Shown here one piece after another: positions 1 through 11,100 of a stretch of DNA of 64,000 nt. The notes under the pieces were generated by a model. It had not been told where the DNA came from, did no database searches, and worked only from the letters and a program-made list of their open reading frames with translations. Where the stretch lies: positions 1,426,001 to 1,490,000 of the forward strand of contig OZ251235.1 in the NCBI GenBank assembly GCA_965240325.2. Reading direction: 5' to 3'. The translations under genes and the position numbers were made by a program. The stretch's first letter is position 1. Each line of letters begins with the position of its first letter. This DNA comes from Rebecca billardiae RCC1528 (Eukaryota; Haptophyta).

Positions 1-1090
1 GCGGCTCAGAGTCAGAGTACTCAGGCTCACATCACTCGGTCATCACTCGGCCTCACGCCGTCACGACAGCGTGACTAACTCGCCGACTCGGCGCTGCAGA
101 CCGGGCGCACGAGCAGTCTACTCACAGTCTGACAGTCCGCCCCGTATATTGACGACGAACGGTCGATGAAAACTTGCTACCAGGGGCAGTCTGAACCGTC
201 AGCCATGAGTCATGGCGTCGACGCCGGGCCCCGCCCGGTGACGCCCCCCGGCGAGGCTTCAGCCTTCAGGCTTGGCAGGCAGCGACGCACGGCGTCGTGA
301 GTCTCGTCAGTCACGGTGCGAACCGAACGAACCGCGAACGGCGCCGCCGCCGCGGCCGCGCCCGCGGCCGCGGCCGCGGCCGCGGGCGCGGGCCGACGTC
401 GTGACCGTACTGACCGGCGTGCGGGCACTCATGGTCGCTCGCTCGGCGAAGCTTGGAGTGACTGTGACTGACTGCCGAGTGACGCCTTGCGATGCCGCAG
501 CCTCTCCGCCGAGATTCTCGCCGAGAGAGTCTGGCCGCTCTAGATATCGTTGTGATGAATTATATTATTTGCATTTTTCGCGAGGACACTGACACTCTGA
601 TGACTGAGTCTGATCACTGAGACAGAATCACTGATGACGGCAGCACGTCGGGGCTGACCACGAGTGACGGCTCCGACTGGCAGCGCTTACGCAGGAGCTC
701 CGGGTATGCCAATGGCAGCTGCTGCAGTTGCGAGTCGTAGTTGCTCTTCTCACCCCCTCCCGCCCGCCCACACCCCCGCGGTGGGCTGCTAGTGCCGTGT
801 TCGGTGCGCGGCACGGCCGGGCCCGGGCCGCCCTGCCGGCTGCGGGCAGCAGCTGCAGCGCGCGCTGCGGCGGCGGGGGCCGCAGCAGGGGGGTTCGCAG
901 GAGTACTAGCTCGATATGCAGTGGAAACGGCGTGACTCTACAAGTCACAACTCGATCCTCCGCGACGGCGGCGGCAGCTGCCACTGCCGGCACTGGCTAG
1001 TCGCTGGGGCATTCGGCGCTGGCGCGCTGCCGCACATGAATACACATGTCGCTGGCTTGCCAGAGCTTGCAGACCCGACCGCCCTTTCTA
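1..1090. other. Unassigned left flank
   Basis: I see no convincing gene. Short open frames are present on both strands but are Arg/Pro/Ala-rich, as expected from random GC-rich DNA. A pure CCGCGG-type tract lies near 345-395. Short GACT/CACT-rich stretches at 1-100 and 590-640 resemble the filler found in other intergenic parts of this window. Confidence 0.6.
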
Positions 1091-1093
1091 CCA

Positions 1094-2140
1094 GACTCAT
1101 TCTATGATTTAACGACACAGGTAGGACGGCGCAGGTCTCCTGATTCGTCGTCGGCAGTGCCCGATCGTCGACACGAAGTCGGCGTTGGTGGCAGAGCATA
1201 GCCTGCACCGCGATCGATTCGATCGAATGGCTTGAGCGCGGCCTTGAGCTGCTGGAGCGCGATCCACCTGCGCTGCGCGGCTCGCATGGACCTGCTGTGC
1301 CCCGAGCGAGGGCGAGGGTGCAGGTCCGGATGTCAGACGGCCGTCTCAGCCGCTGGGCCCTAGCGGGTGATCCGGCGGTGATGTAGTCGTCCCCGTGTGC
1401 CCTGCGCGGCCGCGTCCACGCTTGCCGCTCTGCTCAGCTGGCTTGCTGGCGGCGGCTGGCGCTGCTGCGGCGTGCAGGGTACGCTTTGCCCCCGACTGCT
1501 GCGCATCCTCGTCGTCCGAGTCGTCGTCCATGGACGAGTCTCGGTCCGCGTGGGGGACAGCAGCTGGAGCAGGCGCAGGTGCTGCGGGCAGAAAGGCTGC
1601 CAGCCGTGCCGCCTTGCGCTCCTGGCGTTTCTCGACGGCGCGCCGCGACGAGGTGCGGCGGCTCGATGGAGATCGAATCCGCCTGCCCTGCGCGTCACGC
1701 CGAGGCCCGCGCTTCCCGCGCCGAGGCTTCTTCTTCCGCTTCTGAGAGTGCTGCTGCTCGCCGTTTGCAGCCTGCACTCCAGTACCCGAGCCCTGCGCGG
1801 CGAGCAGGCACGCCGGCGGTGCCGACTTGCACACTCGGCGCGGGGCGGGATGCAGGGGAGCTTTAGAAGGCGCGCCACCACCTCCCTCGCGCCGCTGGCT
1901 GCCACCAGCGGGGGTTCCCTGTGGAGAAGCATCAGGCCCTTGCGCATCAGGCGGACGCACAGACACCGTCAGACGGACACTCCCATCTGGCAGGAGGGAG
2001 ATATGCACCGCGCGCGGGAGGCCGTCGGCGGCGGTGAGCCTGTCTGCGTCTCGCCAAAGGCGGACGTAGAGGCGCACCCAACGATCCGACAGCCCCTCGG
2101 GCAGCAGCGCAGTCACGTCGAGGTCGTCCATGCGAGCGTC
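1094..2140 (-). mobile_element. Dispersed repeat, copy A, with basic ORF
   Basis: This is the longest of at least three copies of one repeat family in the window. The end at 1094 (GACTCATTCTATGATTTAAC on the plus strand) is shared with copies at 38834, 46111 and 46555. About 250 bp of non-coding sequence (1094-1345) follows the ORF in its own minus-strand direction, and then comes the ORF at 1346-2131. Other copies lose the ORF end but keep the 1094-side end, which is the truncation pattern of retroelements such as LINEs. I see no reverse transcriptase, terminal repeat or poly(A). The minus-strand 5' side abuts the satellite array directly at about 2173. A retroelement 3' region is my best guess; a non-autonomous DNA element is also possible. 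Confidence 0.6.
1346..2131 (-). CDS. Basic repeat-encoded protein (gag/ORF1-like?)
   Basis: The protein has 261 residues from the ATG at 2131. The open frame continues upstream into the satellite, but similarity to a unique protein begins here. The N-terminal 60 residues look globular (MDDLDVTALLPEGLSDRW). A strongly basic segment QKRKKKPRRGKRG follows, then RRIRSPSSRR, and then an acidic patch DDDSDDEDA. The basic segment is nearly identical in the copy at 39077-39697, which is degraded elsewhere, so it was probably under constraint. The composition suggests a nucleic-acid-binding or nuclear protein. I do not recognise the family. A host gene duplicated with its 3' flank is an alternative to a transposon gag/ORF1 protein. 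Confidence 0.4.
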   Translation of the reverse strand: MDDLDVTALLPEGLSDRWVRLYVRLWRDADRLTAADGLPRAVHISLLPDGSVRLTVSVRPPDAQGPDASPQGTPAGGSQRREGGGGAPSKAPLHPAPRRVCKSAPPACLLAAQGSGTGVQAANGEQQHSQKRKKKPRRGKRGPRRDAQGRRIRSPSSRRTSSRRAVEKRQERKAARLAAFLPAAPAPAPAAVPHADRDSSMDDDSDDEDAQQSGAKRTLHAAAAPAAASKPAEQSGKRGRGRAGHTGTTTSPPDHPLGPSG

Positions 2141-2172
2141 GCCATGTACACGTGGAAACTGCCTACCGAGGA

Positions 2173-5100
2173 CGTTGCGCCCAGCAAGCACGTCCCAGCA
2201 GCGGCAGCCATTCCGTCGCCGCGCGGCGGCCATTCCGTCACCTCGCGGCGGCCATTCCGTCACCGGCCTGCAGCCACTGCTCGGCGCGCATCTCGGAGCG
2301 CGCGGCGAGGACGCCGGCGGAGACACAGCCACGCTCGGCAAAGTCGAGCCCCGATGCCGCGAGCGGCTGCGCCGCCGTGCGCGCGTCTTCGCCTGCACGC
2401 CGCGCCCAACAGCTCGTCCCAGCAGCGGCAGCCATTCCGTCGCCGCGCGGCGGCCATTCCGTCACCTCGCGGCGGCCATTCCGTCACCGGCCTGCAGCCA
2501 CTGCTCGGCGCGCATCTCGGAGCGCGCGGCGAGGACGCCGGCGGAGACACAGCCACGCTCGGCAAAGTCGGGCACCGATGCCGCGAGCGGCTGCGCCGCC
2601 GTGCGCGCGTCTCCGCCTGCACGCCGCGCCCAACAGCTCGTCCCAGCAGCGGCAGCCATTCCGTCGCCGCGCGGCGGCCATTCCGTCACCTCGCGGCGGC
2701 CATTCCGTCACCGGCCTGCAGCCACTGCTCGGCGCGCATCTCGGAGCGCGCGGCGAGGACGCCGGCGGAGACACAGCCACGCTCGGCAGCGTCGAGCACC
2801 GATGCCGCGAGCGGCTGCGCCGCCGTGCGCGCGTCTCCGCCTGCACGCCGCGCCCAACAGCTCGTCCCAGCAGCGGCAGCCATTCCGTCGCCGCGCGGCG
2901 GCCATTCCGTCACCTCGCGGCGGCCATTCCGTCACCGGCCTGCAGCCACTGCTCGGCGCGCATCTCGGAGCGCGCGGCGAGGACGCCGGCGGAGACACAG
3001 CCACGCTCGGCAGCGTCGGGCACCGATGCCGCGAGCGGCTGCGCCGCCGTGCGCGCGTCTCCGCCCGCACGCCGCGCCCAGCAAGCTCGTCCGAGCAGCG
3101 GCAGCCATTCCGTCGCCGCGCGGCGGCCATTCCGTCACCTCGCGGCGGCCATTCCGTCACCGGCCTGCAGCCACTGCTCGGCGCGCATCTCGGAGCGCGC
3201 GGCGAGGACGCCGGCGGAGACACAGCCACGCTCGGCAACGTCGAGCACCGATGCCGCGAGCGGCTGCGCCGCCGTGCGCGCGTCTCCGCCTGCACGCCGC
3301 GCCCAACAGCTCGTCCCAGCAGCGGCAGCCATTCCGTCGCCGCGCGGCGGCCATTCCGTCACCTCGCGGCGGCCATTCCGTCACCGGCCTGCAGCCACTG
3401 CTCGGCGCGCATCTCGGAGCGCGCGGCGAGGACGCCGGCGGAGACACAGCCACGCTCGGCAGCGTCGGGCACCGATGCCGCGAGCGGCTGCGCCGCCGTG
3501 CGCGCGTCTCCGCCCGCACGTTGCGCCCAGCAAGCTCGTCCGAGCAGCGGCAGCCATTCCGTCGCCGCGCGGCGGCCATTCCGTCACCTCGCGGCGGCCA
3601 CTCCGTCACCGGCCTGCAGCCACTGCTCGGCGCGCATCTCGGAGCGCGCGGCGAGGACGCCGGCGGAGACACAGCCACGCTCGGCAAAGTCGAGCCCCGA
3701 TGCCGCGAGCGGCTGCGCCGCCGTGCGCGCGTCTCCGCCTGCACGCCGCGCCCAACAGCTCGTCCCAGCAGCGGCAGCCATTCCGTCGCCGCGCGGCGGC
3801 CATTCCGTCACCTCGCGGCGGCCACTCCGTCACCGGCCTGCAGCCACTGCTCGGCGCGCATCTCGGAGCGCGCGGCGAGGACGCCGGCGGAGACACAGCC
3901 ACGCTCGGCAGCGTCGGGCACCGATGCCGCGAGCGGCTGCGCCGCCGTGCGCGCGTCTCCGCCCGCACGCTGCGCCCAGCAAGCTCGTCCGAGCAGCGGC
4001 AGCCATTCCGTCGCCGCGCGGCGGCCATTCCGTCACCTGGCGGCGGCCATTCCGTCACCGGCCTGCAGCCACTGCTCGGCGCGCATCTCGGAGCGCGCGG
4101 CGAGGACGCCGGCGGAGACACAGCCACGCTCGGCAAAGTCGAGCCCCGATGCCGCGAGCGGCTGCGCCGCCGTGCGCGCGTCTCCGCCCGCACGTTGCGC
4201 CCAGCAAGCTCGTCCCAGCAGCGGCAGCCATTCCGTCGCCGCGCGGCGGCCATTCCGTCACCTCGCGGCAGCCATTCCGTCACCGGCCTGCAGCCACTGC
4301 TCGGCGCGCATCTCGGAGCGCGCGGCGAGGACGCCGGCGGAGACACAGCCACGCTCGGCAAAGTCAAGCGCCGATGCCGCGAGCGCCTGCGCCGCCGTGC
4401 GCGCGTCTCCGCCCGCACGTTGCGCCCAGCAAGCTCGTCCCAGCAGCGGCAGCCATTCCGTCGCCGCGCGGCGGCCATTCCGTCACCTCGCGGCAGCCAT
4501 TCCGTCACCGGCCTGCAGCCACTGCTCGGCGCGCATCTCGGAGCGCGCGGCGAGGACGCCGGCGGAGACACAGCCACGCTCGGCAACGTCGAGCACCGAT
4601 GCCGCCAGCGGCTGCGCCGCCGTGCGCGCGTCTCCGCCCGCACGCCGCGCCCAACAGCTCGTCCCAGCAGCGGCAGCCATTCCGTCGCCGCGCGGCGGCC
4701 ATTCCGTCACCTCGCGGCGGCCATTCCGTCACCGGCCTGCAGCCACTGCTCGGCGCGCATCTCGGAGCGCGCGGCGAGGACGCCGGCGGAGACACAGCCA
4801 CGCTCGGCAAAGTCAAGCGCCGATACCGCGAGCGCCTGCGCCGCCGTGCGCGCGTCTCCGCCCGCACGCCGCGCCCAGCAAGCTCGTCCCAGCAGCGGCA
4901 GCCATTCCGTCGCCGCGCGGCGGCCATTCCGTCACCTCGCGGCGGCCATTCCGTCACCGGCCTGCAGCCACTGCTCGGCGCGCATCTCGGAGCGCGCGGC
5001 GAGGACGCCGGCGGAGACACAGCCACGCTCGGAAAAGTCGAGCACCGATGCCGCCAGCGGCTGCGCCGCCGTGCGCGCGTCTCCGCCTGCACGCCGCGCC

Positions 5101-8100
5101 CAACAGCTCGTCCCAGCAGCGGCAGCCATTCCGTCGCCGCGCGGCGGCCATTCCGTCACCTCGCGGCGGCCATTCCGTCACCGGCCTGCAGCCACTGCTC
5201 GGCGCGCATCTCGGAGCGCGCGGCGAGGACGCCGGCGGAGACACAGCCACGCTCGGCAACGTCGAGCACCGATGCCGCCAGCGCCTGCGCCGCCGTGCGC
5301 GCGTCTCCGCCCGCACGCCGCGCCCAACAGCTCGTCCCAGCAGCGGCAGCCATTCCGTCGCCGCGCGGCGGCCATTCCGTCACCTCGCGGCGGCCATTCC
5401 GTCACCGGCCTGCAGCCACTGCTCGGCGCGCATCTCGGAGCGCGCGGCGAGGACGCCGGCGGAGACACAGCCACGCTCGGCAAAGTCAAGCGCCGATGCC
5501 GCCAGCGCCTGCGCCGCCGTGCGCGCGTCTCCGCCCGCACGCCGCGCCCAGCAAGCTCGTCCCAGCAGCGGCAGCCATTCCGTCGCCGCGCGGCGGCCAT
5601 TCCGTCACCTCGCGGCGGCCATTCCGTCACCGGCCTGCAGCCACTGCTCGGCGCGCATCTCGGAGCGCGCGGCGAGGACGCCGGCGGAGACACAGCCACG
5701 CTCGGCAACGTCGAGCACCGATGCCGCCAGCGGCTGCGCCGCCGTGCGCGCGTCTCCGCCCGCACGCCGCGCCCAACAGCTCGTCCCAGCAGCGGCAGCC
5801 ATTCCGTCGCCGCGCGGCGGCCATTCCGTCACCTCGCGGCGGCCATTCCGTCACCGGCCTGCAGCCACTGCTCGGCGCGCATCTCCGAGCGCGCGGCGAG
5901 GACGCCGGCGGAGACACAGCCACGCTCGGCAAAGTCAAGCGCCGATGCCGCGAGCGCCTGCGCCGCCGTGCGCGCGTCTCCGCCCGCACGCCGCGCCCAG
6001 CAAGCTCGTCCCAGCAGCGGCAGCCATTCCGTCGCCGCGCGGCGGCCATTCCGTCACCTCGCGGCGGCCATTCCGTCACCGGCCTGCAGCCACTGCTCGG
6101 CGCGCATCTCGGAGCGCGCGGCGAGGACGCCGGCGGAGACACAGCCACGCTCGGCAAAGTCGAGCACCGATGCCGCGAGCGGCTGCGCCGCCGTGCGCGC
6201 GTCTCCGCCTGCACGCCGCGCCCAACAGCTCGTCCCAGCAGCGGCAGCCATTCCGTCGCCGCGCGGCGGCCATTCCGTCACCTCGCGGCGGCCATTCCGT
6301 CACCGGCCTGCAGCCACTGCTCGGCGCGCATCTCGGAGCGCGCGGCGAGGACGCCGGCGGAGACACAGCCACGCTCGTCAAAGTCGAGCGCCGATGCCGC
6401 GAGCGGCTGCGCCGCCGTGCGCGCGTCTCCGCCCGCACGTTGCGCCCAGCAAGCTCGTCCCAGCAGCGGCAGCCATTCCGTCGCCGCGCGGCGGCCATTC
6501 CGTCACCTCGCGGCGGCCATTCCGTCACCGGCCTGCAGCCACTGCTCGGCGCGCATCTCGGAGCGCGCGGCGAGGACGCCGGCGGAGACACAGCCACGCT
6601 TGGCAAGGTCGAGCCCCGATGCCGCCAGCGCCTGCGCCGCCGTGCGCGCGTCTCCGCCCGCACGCTGCGCCCAACAGCTCGTCCCAGCAGCGGCAGCCAT
6701 TCCGTCGCCGCGCGGCGGCCATTCCGTCACCTCGCGGCGGCCATTCCGTCACCGGCCTGCAGCCACTGCTCGGCGCGCATCTCGGAGCGCGCGGCGAGGA
6801 CGCCGGCGGAGACACAGCCACGCTCGGCAGCGTCGAGCGCCGATGCCGCGAGTGGCTGCGCCGCCGTGCGCGCGTCTCCGCCCGCACGCCGCGCCCAGCA
6901 AGCTCGTCCCAGCAGCGGCAGCCATTCCGTCGTGGCGCGGCGGCCATTCCGTCACCTCGCGGCGGCCATTCCGTCACCGGCCTGCAGCCACTGCTCGGCG
7001 CGCATCTCGGAGCGCGCGGCGAGGACGCCGGCGGAGACACAGCCACGCTCGGCAGCGTCGAGCGCCGATGCCGCGAGTGGCTGCGCCGCCGTGCGCGCGT
7101 CTCCGCCCGCACGCCGCGCCCAGCAAGCTCGTCCGAGCAGCGGCAGCCATTCCGTCGCCGCGCGGCGGCCATTCCGTCACCTCGCGGCGGCCATTCCGTC
7201 ACCGGCCTGCAGCCACTGCTCGGCGCGCATCTCGGAGCGCGCGGCGAGGACGCCGGCGGAGACACAGCCACGCTCGGCAAAGTCGAGCACCGAAGCCGCC
7301 AGCGGCTGCGCCGCCGTTCGCGCGTCTACGCCTGCACGCCGCGCCCAACAGCTCGTCCCAGCAGCGGCAGCCATTCCGTCGCCGCGCGGCGGCCATTCCG
7401 TCACCTCGCGGCGGCCATTCCGTCACCGGCCTGCAGCCACTGCTCGGCGCGCATCTCGGAGCGCGCGGCGAGGACGCCGGCGGAGACACAGCCACGCTCG
7501 GCAAAGTCGAGCACGATGCCGCGAGCGCCTGCGCCGCCGTGCGCGCGTCTCCGCCCGCACGCTGCGCCCAGCAAGCTCGTCCGAGCAGCGGCAGCCATTC
7601 CGTCGCCGCGCGGCGGCCATTCCGTCACCTCGCGGCGGCCATTCCGTCACCGGCCTGCAGCCACTGCTCGGCGCGCATCTCGGAGCGCGCGGCGAGGACG
7701 CCGGCGGAGACACAGCCACGCTCGGCAACGTCGAGCCCCGATGCCGCGAGCGGCTGCGCCGCCGTGCGCGCGTCTCCGCCCGCACGCCGCGCCCAACAGC
7801 TCGTCCCAGCAGCGGCAGCCATTCCGTCGCCGCGCGGCGGCCATTCCGTCACCTCGCGGCGGCCATTCCGTCACCGGCCTGCAGCCACTGCTCGGCGCGC
7901 ATCCCGGAGCGCGCGGCGAGGACGCCGGCGGAGACACAGCCACGCTCGGCAAAGTCGAGCCCCGATGCCGCGAGCGGCTGCGCCGCCGTGCGCGCGTCTC
8001 CGCCTGCACGCCGCGCCCAACAGCTCGTCCCAGCAGCGGCAGCCATTCCGTCGCCGCGCGGCGGCCATTCCGTCACCTCGCGGCGGCCATTCCGTCACCG

Positions 8101-11100
8101 GCCTGCAGCCACTGCCCGGCGCGCATCTCCGAGCGCGCGGCGAGGACGCCGGCGGAGACACAGCCACGCTCGGCAACGTCGAGCGCCGATGCCGCGAGTG
8201 GCTGCGCCGCCGTGCGCGCGTCTCCGCCCGCACGCCGCGCCCAGCAAGCTCGTCCCAGCAGCGGCAGCCATTCCGTCGTGGCGCGGCGGCCATTCCGTCA
8301 CCTCGCGGCGGCCATTCCGTCACCGGCCTGCAGCCACTGCTCGGCGCGCATCTCGGAGCGCGCGGCGAGGACGCCGGCGGAGACACAGCCACGCTCGACA
8401 GCGTCGAGCGCCGATGCCGCGAGCGGCTGCGCCGCCGTGCGCGCGTCTCCGCCCGCACGCCGCGCCCAGCAAGCTCGTCCCAGCAGCGGCAGCCATTCCG
8501 TCGCCGCGCGGCGGCCATTCCGTCACCTCGCGGCGGCCATTCCGTCACCGGCCTGCAGCCACTGCTCGGCGCGCATCTCGGAGCGCGCGGCGAGGACGCC
8601 GGCGGAGACACAGCCACGCTCGGCAAAGTCGAACACGATGCCGCGAGCGCCTGCGCCGCCGTGCGCGCGTCTCCGCCCGCACGCTGCGCCCAGCAAGCTC
8701 GTCCGAGCAGCGGCAGCCATTCCGTCGCCGCGCGGCGGCCATTCCGTCACCTCGCGGCGGCCATTCCGTCACCGGCCTGCAGCCACTGCTCGGCGCGCAT
8801 CTCGGAGCGCGCGGCGAGGACGCCGGCGGAGACACAGCCACGCTCGGCAACGTCGAGCCCCGATGCCGCGAGCGGCTGCGCCGCCGTGCGCGCGTCTCCG
8901 CCCGCACGCCGCGCCCAACAGCTCGTCCCAGCAGCGGCAGCCATTCCGTCGCCGCGCGGCGGCCATTCCGTCACCTCGCGGCGGCCATTCCGTCACCGGC
9001 CTGCAGCCACTGCTCGGCGCGCATCCCGGAGCGCGCGGCGAGGACGCCGGCGGAGACACAGCCACGCTCGGCAAAGTCGAGCCCCGATGCCGCGAGCGGC
9101 TGCGCCGCCGTGCGCGCGTCTCCGCCTGCACGCCGCGCCCAACAGCTCGTCCCAGCAGCGGCAGCCATTCCGTCGCCGCGCGGCGGCCATTCCGTCACCT
9201 CGCGGCGGCCATTCCGTCACCGGCCTGCAGCCACTGCCCGGCGCGCATCTCGGAGCGCGCGGCGAGGACGCCGGCGGAGACACAGCCACGCTCGGCAACG
9301 TCGAGCGCCGATGCCGCGAGTGGCTGCGCCGCCGTGCGCGCGTCTCCGCCCGCACGCCGCGCCCAGCAAGCTCGTCCCAGCAGCGGCAGCCATTCCGTCG
9401 TGGCGCGGCGGCCATTCCGTCACCTCGCGGCGGCCATTCCGTCACCGGCCTGCAGCCACTGCTCGGCGCGCATCTCGGAGCGCGCGGCGAGGACGCCGGC
9501 GGAGACACAGCCACGCTCGACAGCGTCGAGCGCCGATGCCGCGAGCGGCTGCGCCGCCGTGCGCGCGTCTCCGCCCGCACGCCGCGCCCAGCAAGCTCGT
9601 CCCAGCAGCGGCAGCCATTCCGTCGCCGCGCGGCGGCCATTCCGTCACCTCGCGGCGGCCATTCCGTCACCGGCCTGCAGCCACTGCTCGGCGCGCATCT
9701 CGGAGCGCGCGGCGAGGACGCCGGCGGAGACACAGCCACGCTCGGCAAAGTCGAACACGATGCCGCGAGCGCCTGCGCCGCCGTGCGCGCGTCTCCGCCC
9801 GCACGCTGCGCCCAGCAAGCTCGTCCGAGCAGCGGCAGCCATTCCGTCGCCGCGCGGCGGCCATTCCGTCACCTCGCGGCGGCCATTCCGTCACCGGCCT
9901 GCAGCCACTGCTCGGCGCGCATCTCGGAGCGCGCGGCGAGGACGCCGGCGGAGACACAGCCACGCTCGGCAAAGTCGAGCACCGATGCCGCGAGCGCCTG
10001 CGCCGCCGTGCGCGCGTCTCCGCCTGCACGCCGCGCCCAACAGCTCGTCCCAGCAGCGGCAGCCATTCCGTCGCCGCGCGGCGGCCATTCCGTCACCTCG
10101 CGGCGGCCATTCCGTCACCGGCCTGCAGCCACTGCTCGGCGCGCATCTCGGAGCGCGCGGCGAGGACGCCGGCGGAGACACAGCCACGCTCGGCAAAGTC
10201 GAGCACCGATGCCGCGAGCGCCTGCGCCGCCGTGCGCGCATCTCCGCCCGCACGCCGCGCCCAGCAAGCTCGTCCCAGCAGCGGCAGCCATTCCGTCGCC
10301 GCGCGGCGGCCATTCCGTCACCTCGCGGCGGCCATTCCGTCACCGGCCTGCAGCCACTGCTCGGCGCGCATCCCGGAGCGCGCGGCGAGGACGCCGGCGG
10401 AGACACAGCCACGCTCGGCAAAGTCGAGCCCCGATGCCGCGAGCGGCTGCGCCGCCGTGCGCGCGTCTCCGCCTGCACGCCGCGCCCAACAGCTCGTCCC
10501 AGCAGCGGCAGCCATTCCGTCGCCGCGCGGCGGCCATTCCGTCACCTCGCGGCGGCCATTCCGTCACCGGCCTGCAGCCACTGCCCGGCGCGCATCTCGG
10601 AGCGCGCGGCGAGGACGCCGGCGGAGACACAGCCACGCTCGGCAACGTCGAGCGCCGATGCCGCGAGTGGCTGCGCCGCCGTGCGCGCGTCTCCGCCCGC
10701 ACGCCGCGCCCAGCAAGCTCGTCCCAGCAGCGGCAGCCATTCCGTCGTGGCGCGGCGGCCATTCCGTCACCTCGCGGCGGCCATTCCGTCACCGGCCTGC
10801 AGCCACTGCTCGGCGCGCATCTCGGAGCGCGCGGCGAGGACGCCGGCGGAGACACAGCCACGCTCGACAGCGTCGAGCGCCGATGCCGCGAGCGGCTGCG
10901 CCGCCGTGCGCGCGTCTCCGCCCGCACGCCGCGCCCAGCAAGCTCGTCCCAGCAGCGGCAGCCATTCCGTCGCCGCGCGGCGGCCATTCCGTCACCTCGC
11001 GGCGGCCATTCCGTCACCGGCCTGCAGCCACTGCTCGGCGCGCATCTCGGAGCGCGCGGCGAGGACGCCGGCGGAGACACAGCCACGCTCGGCAAAGTCG

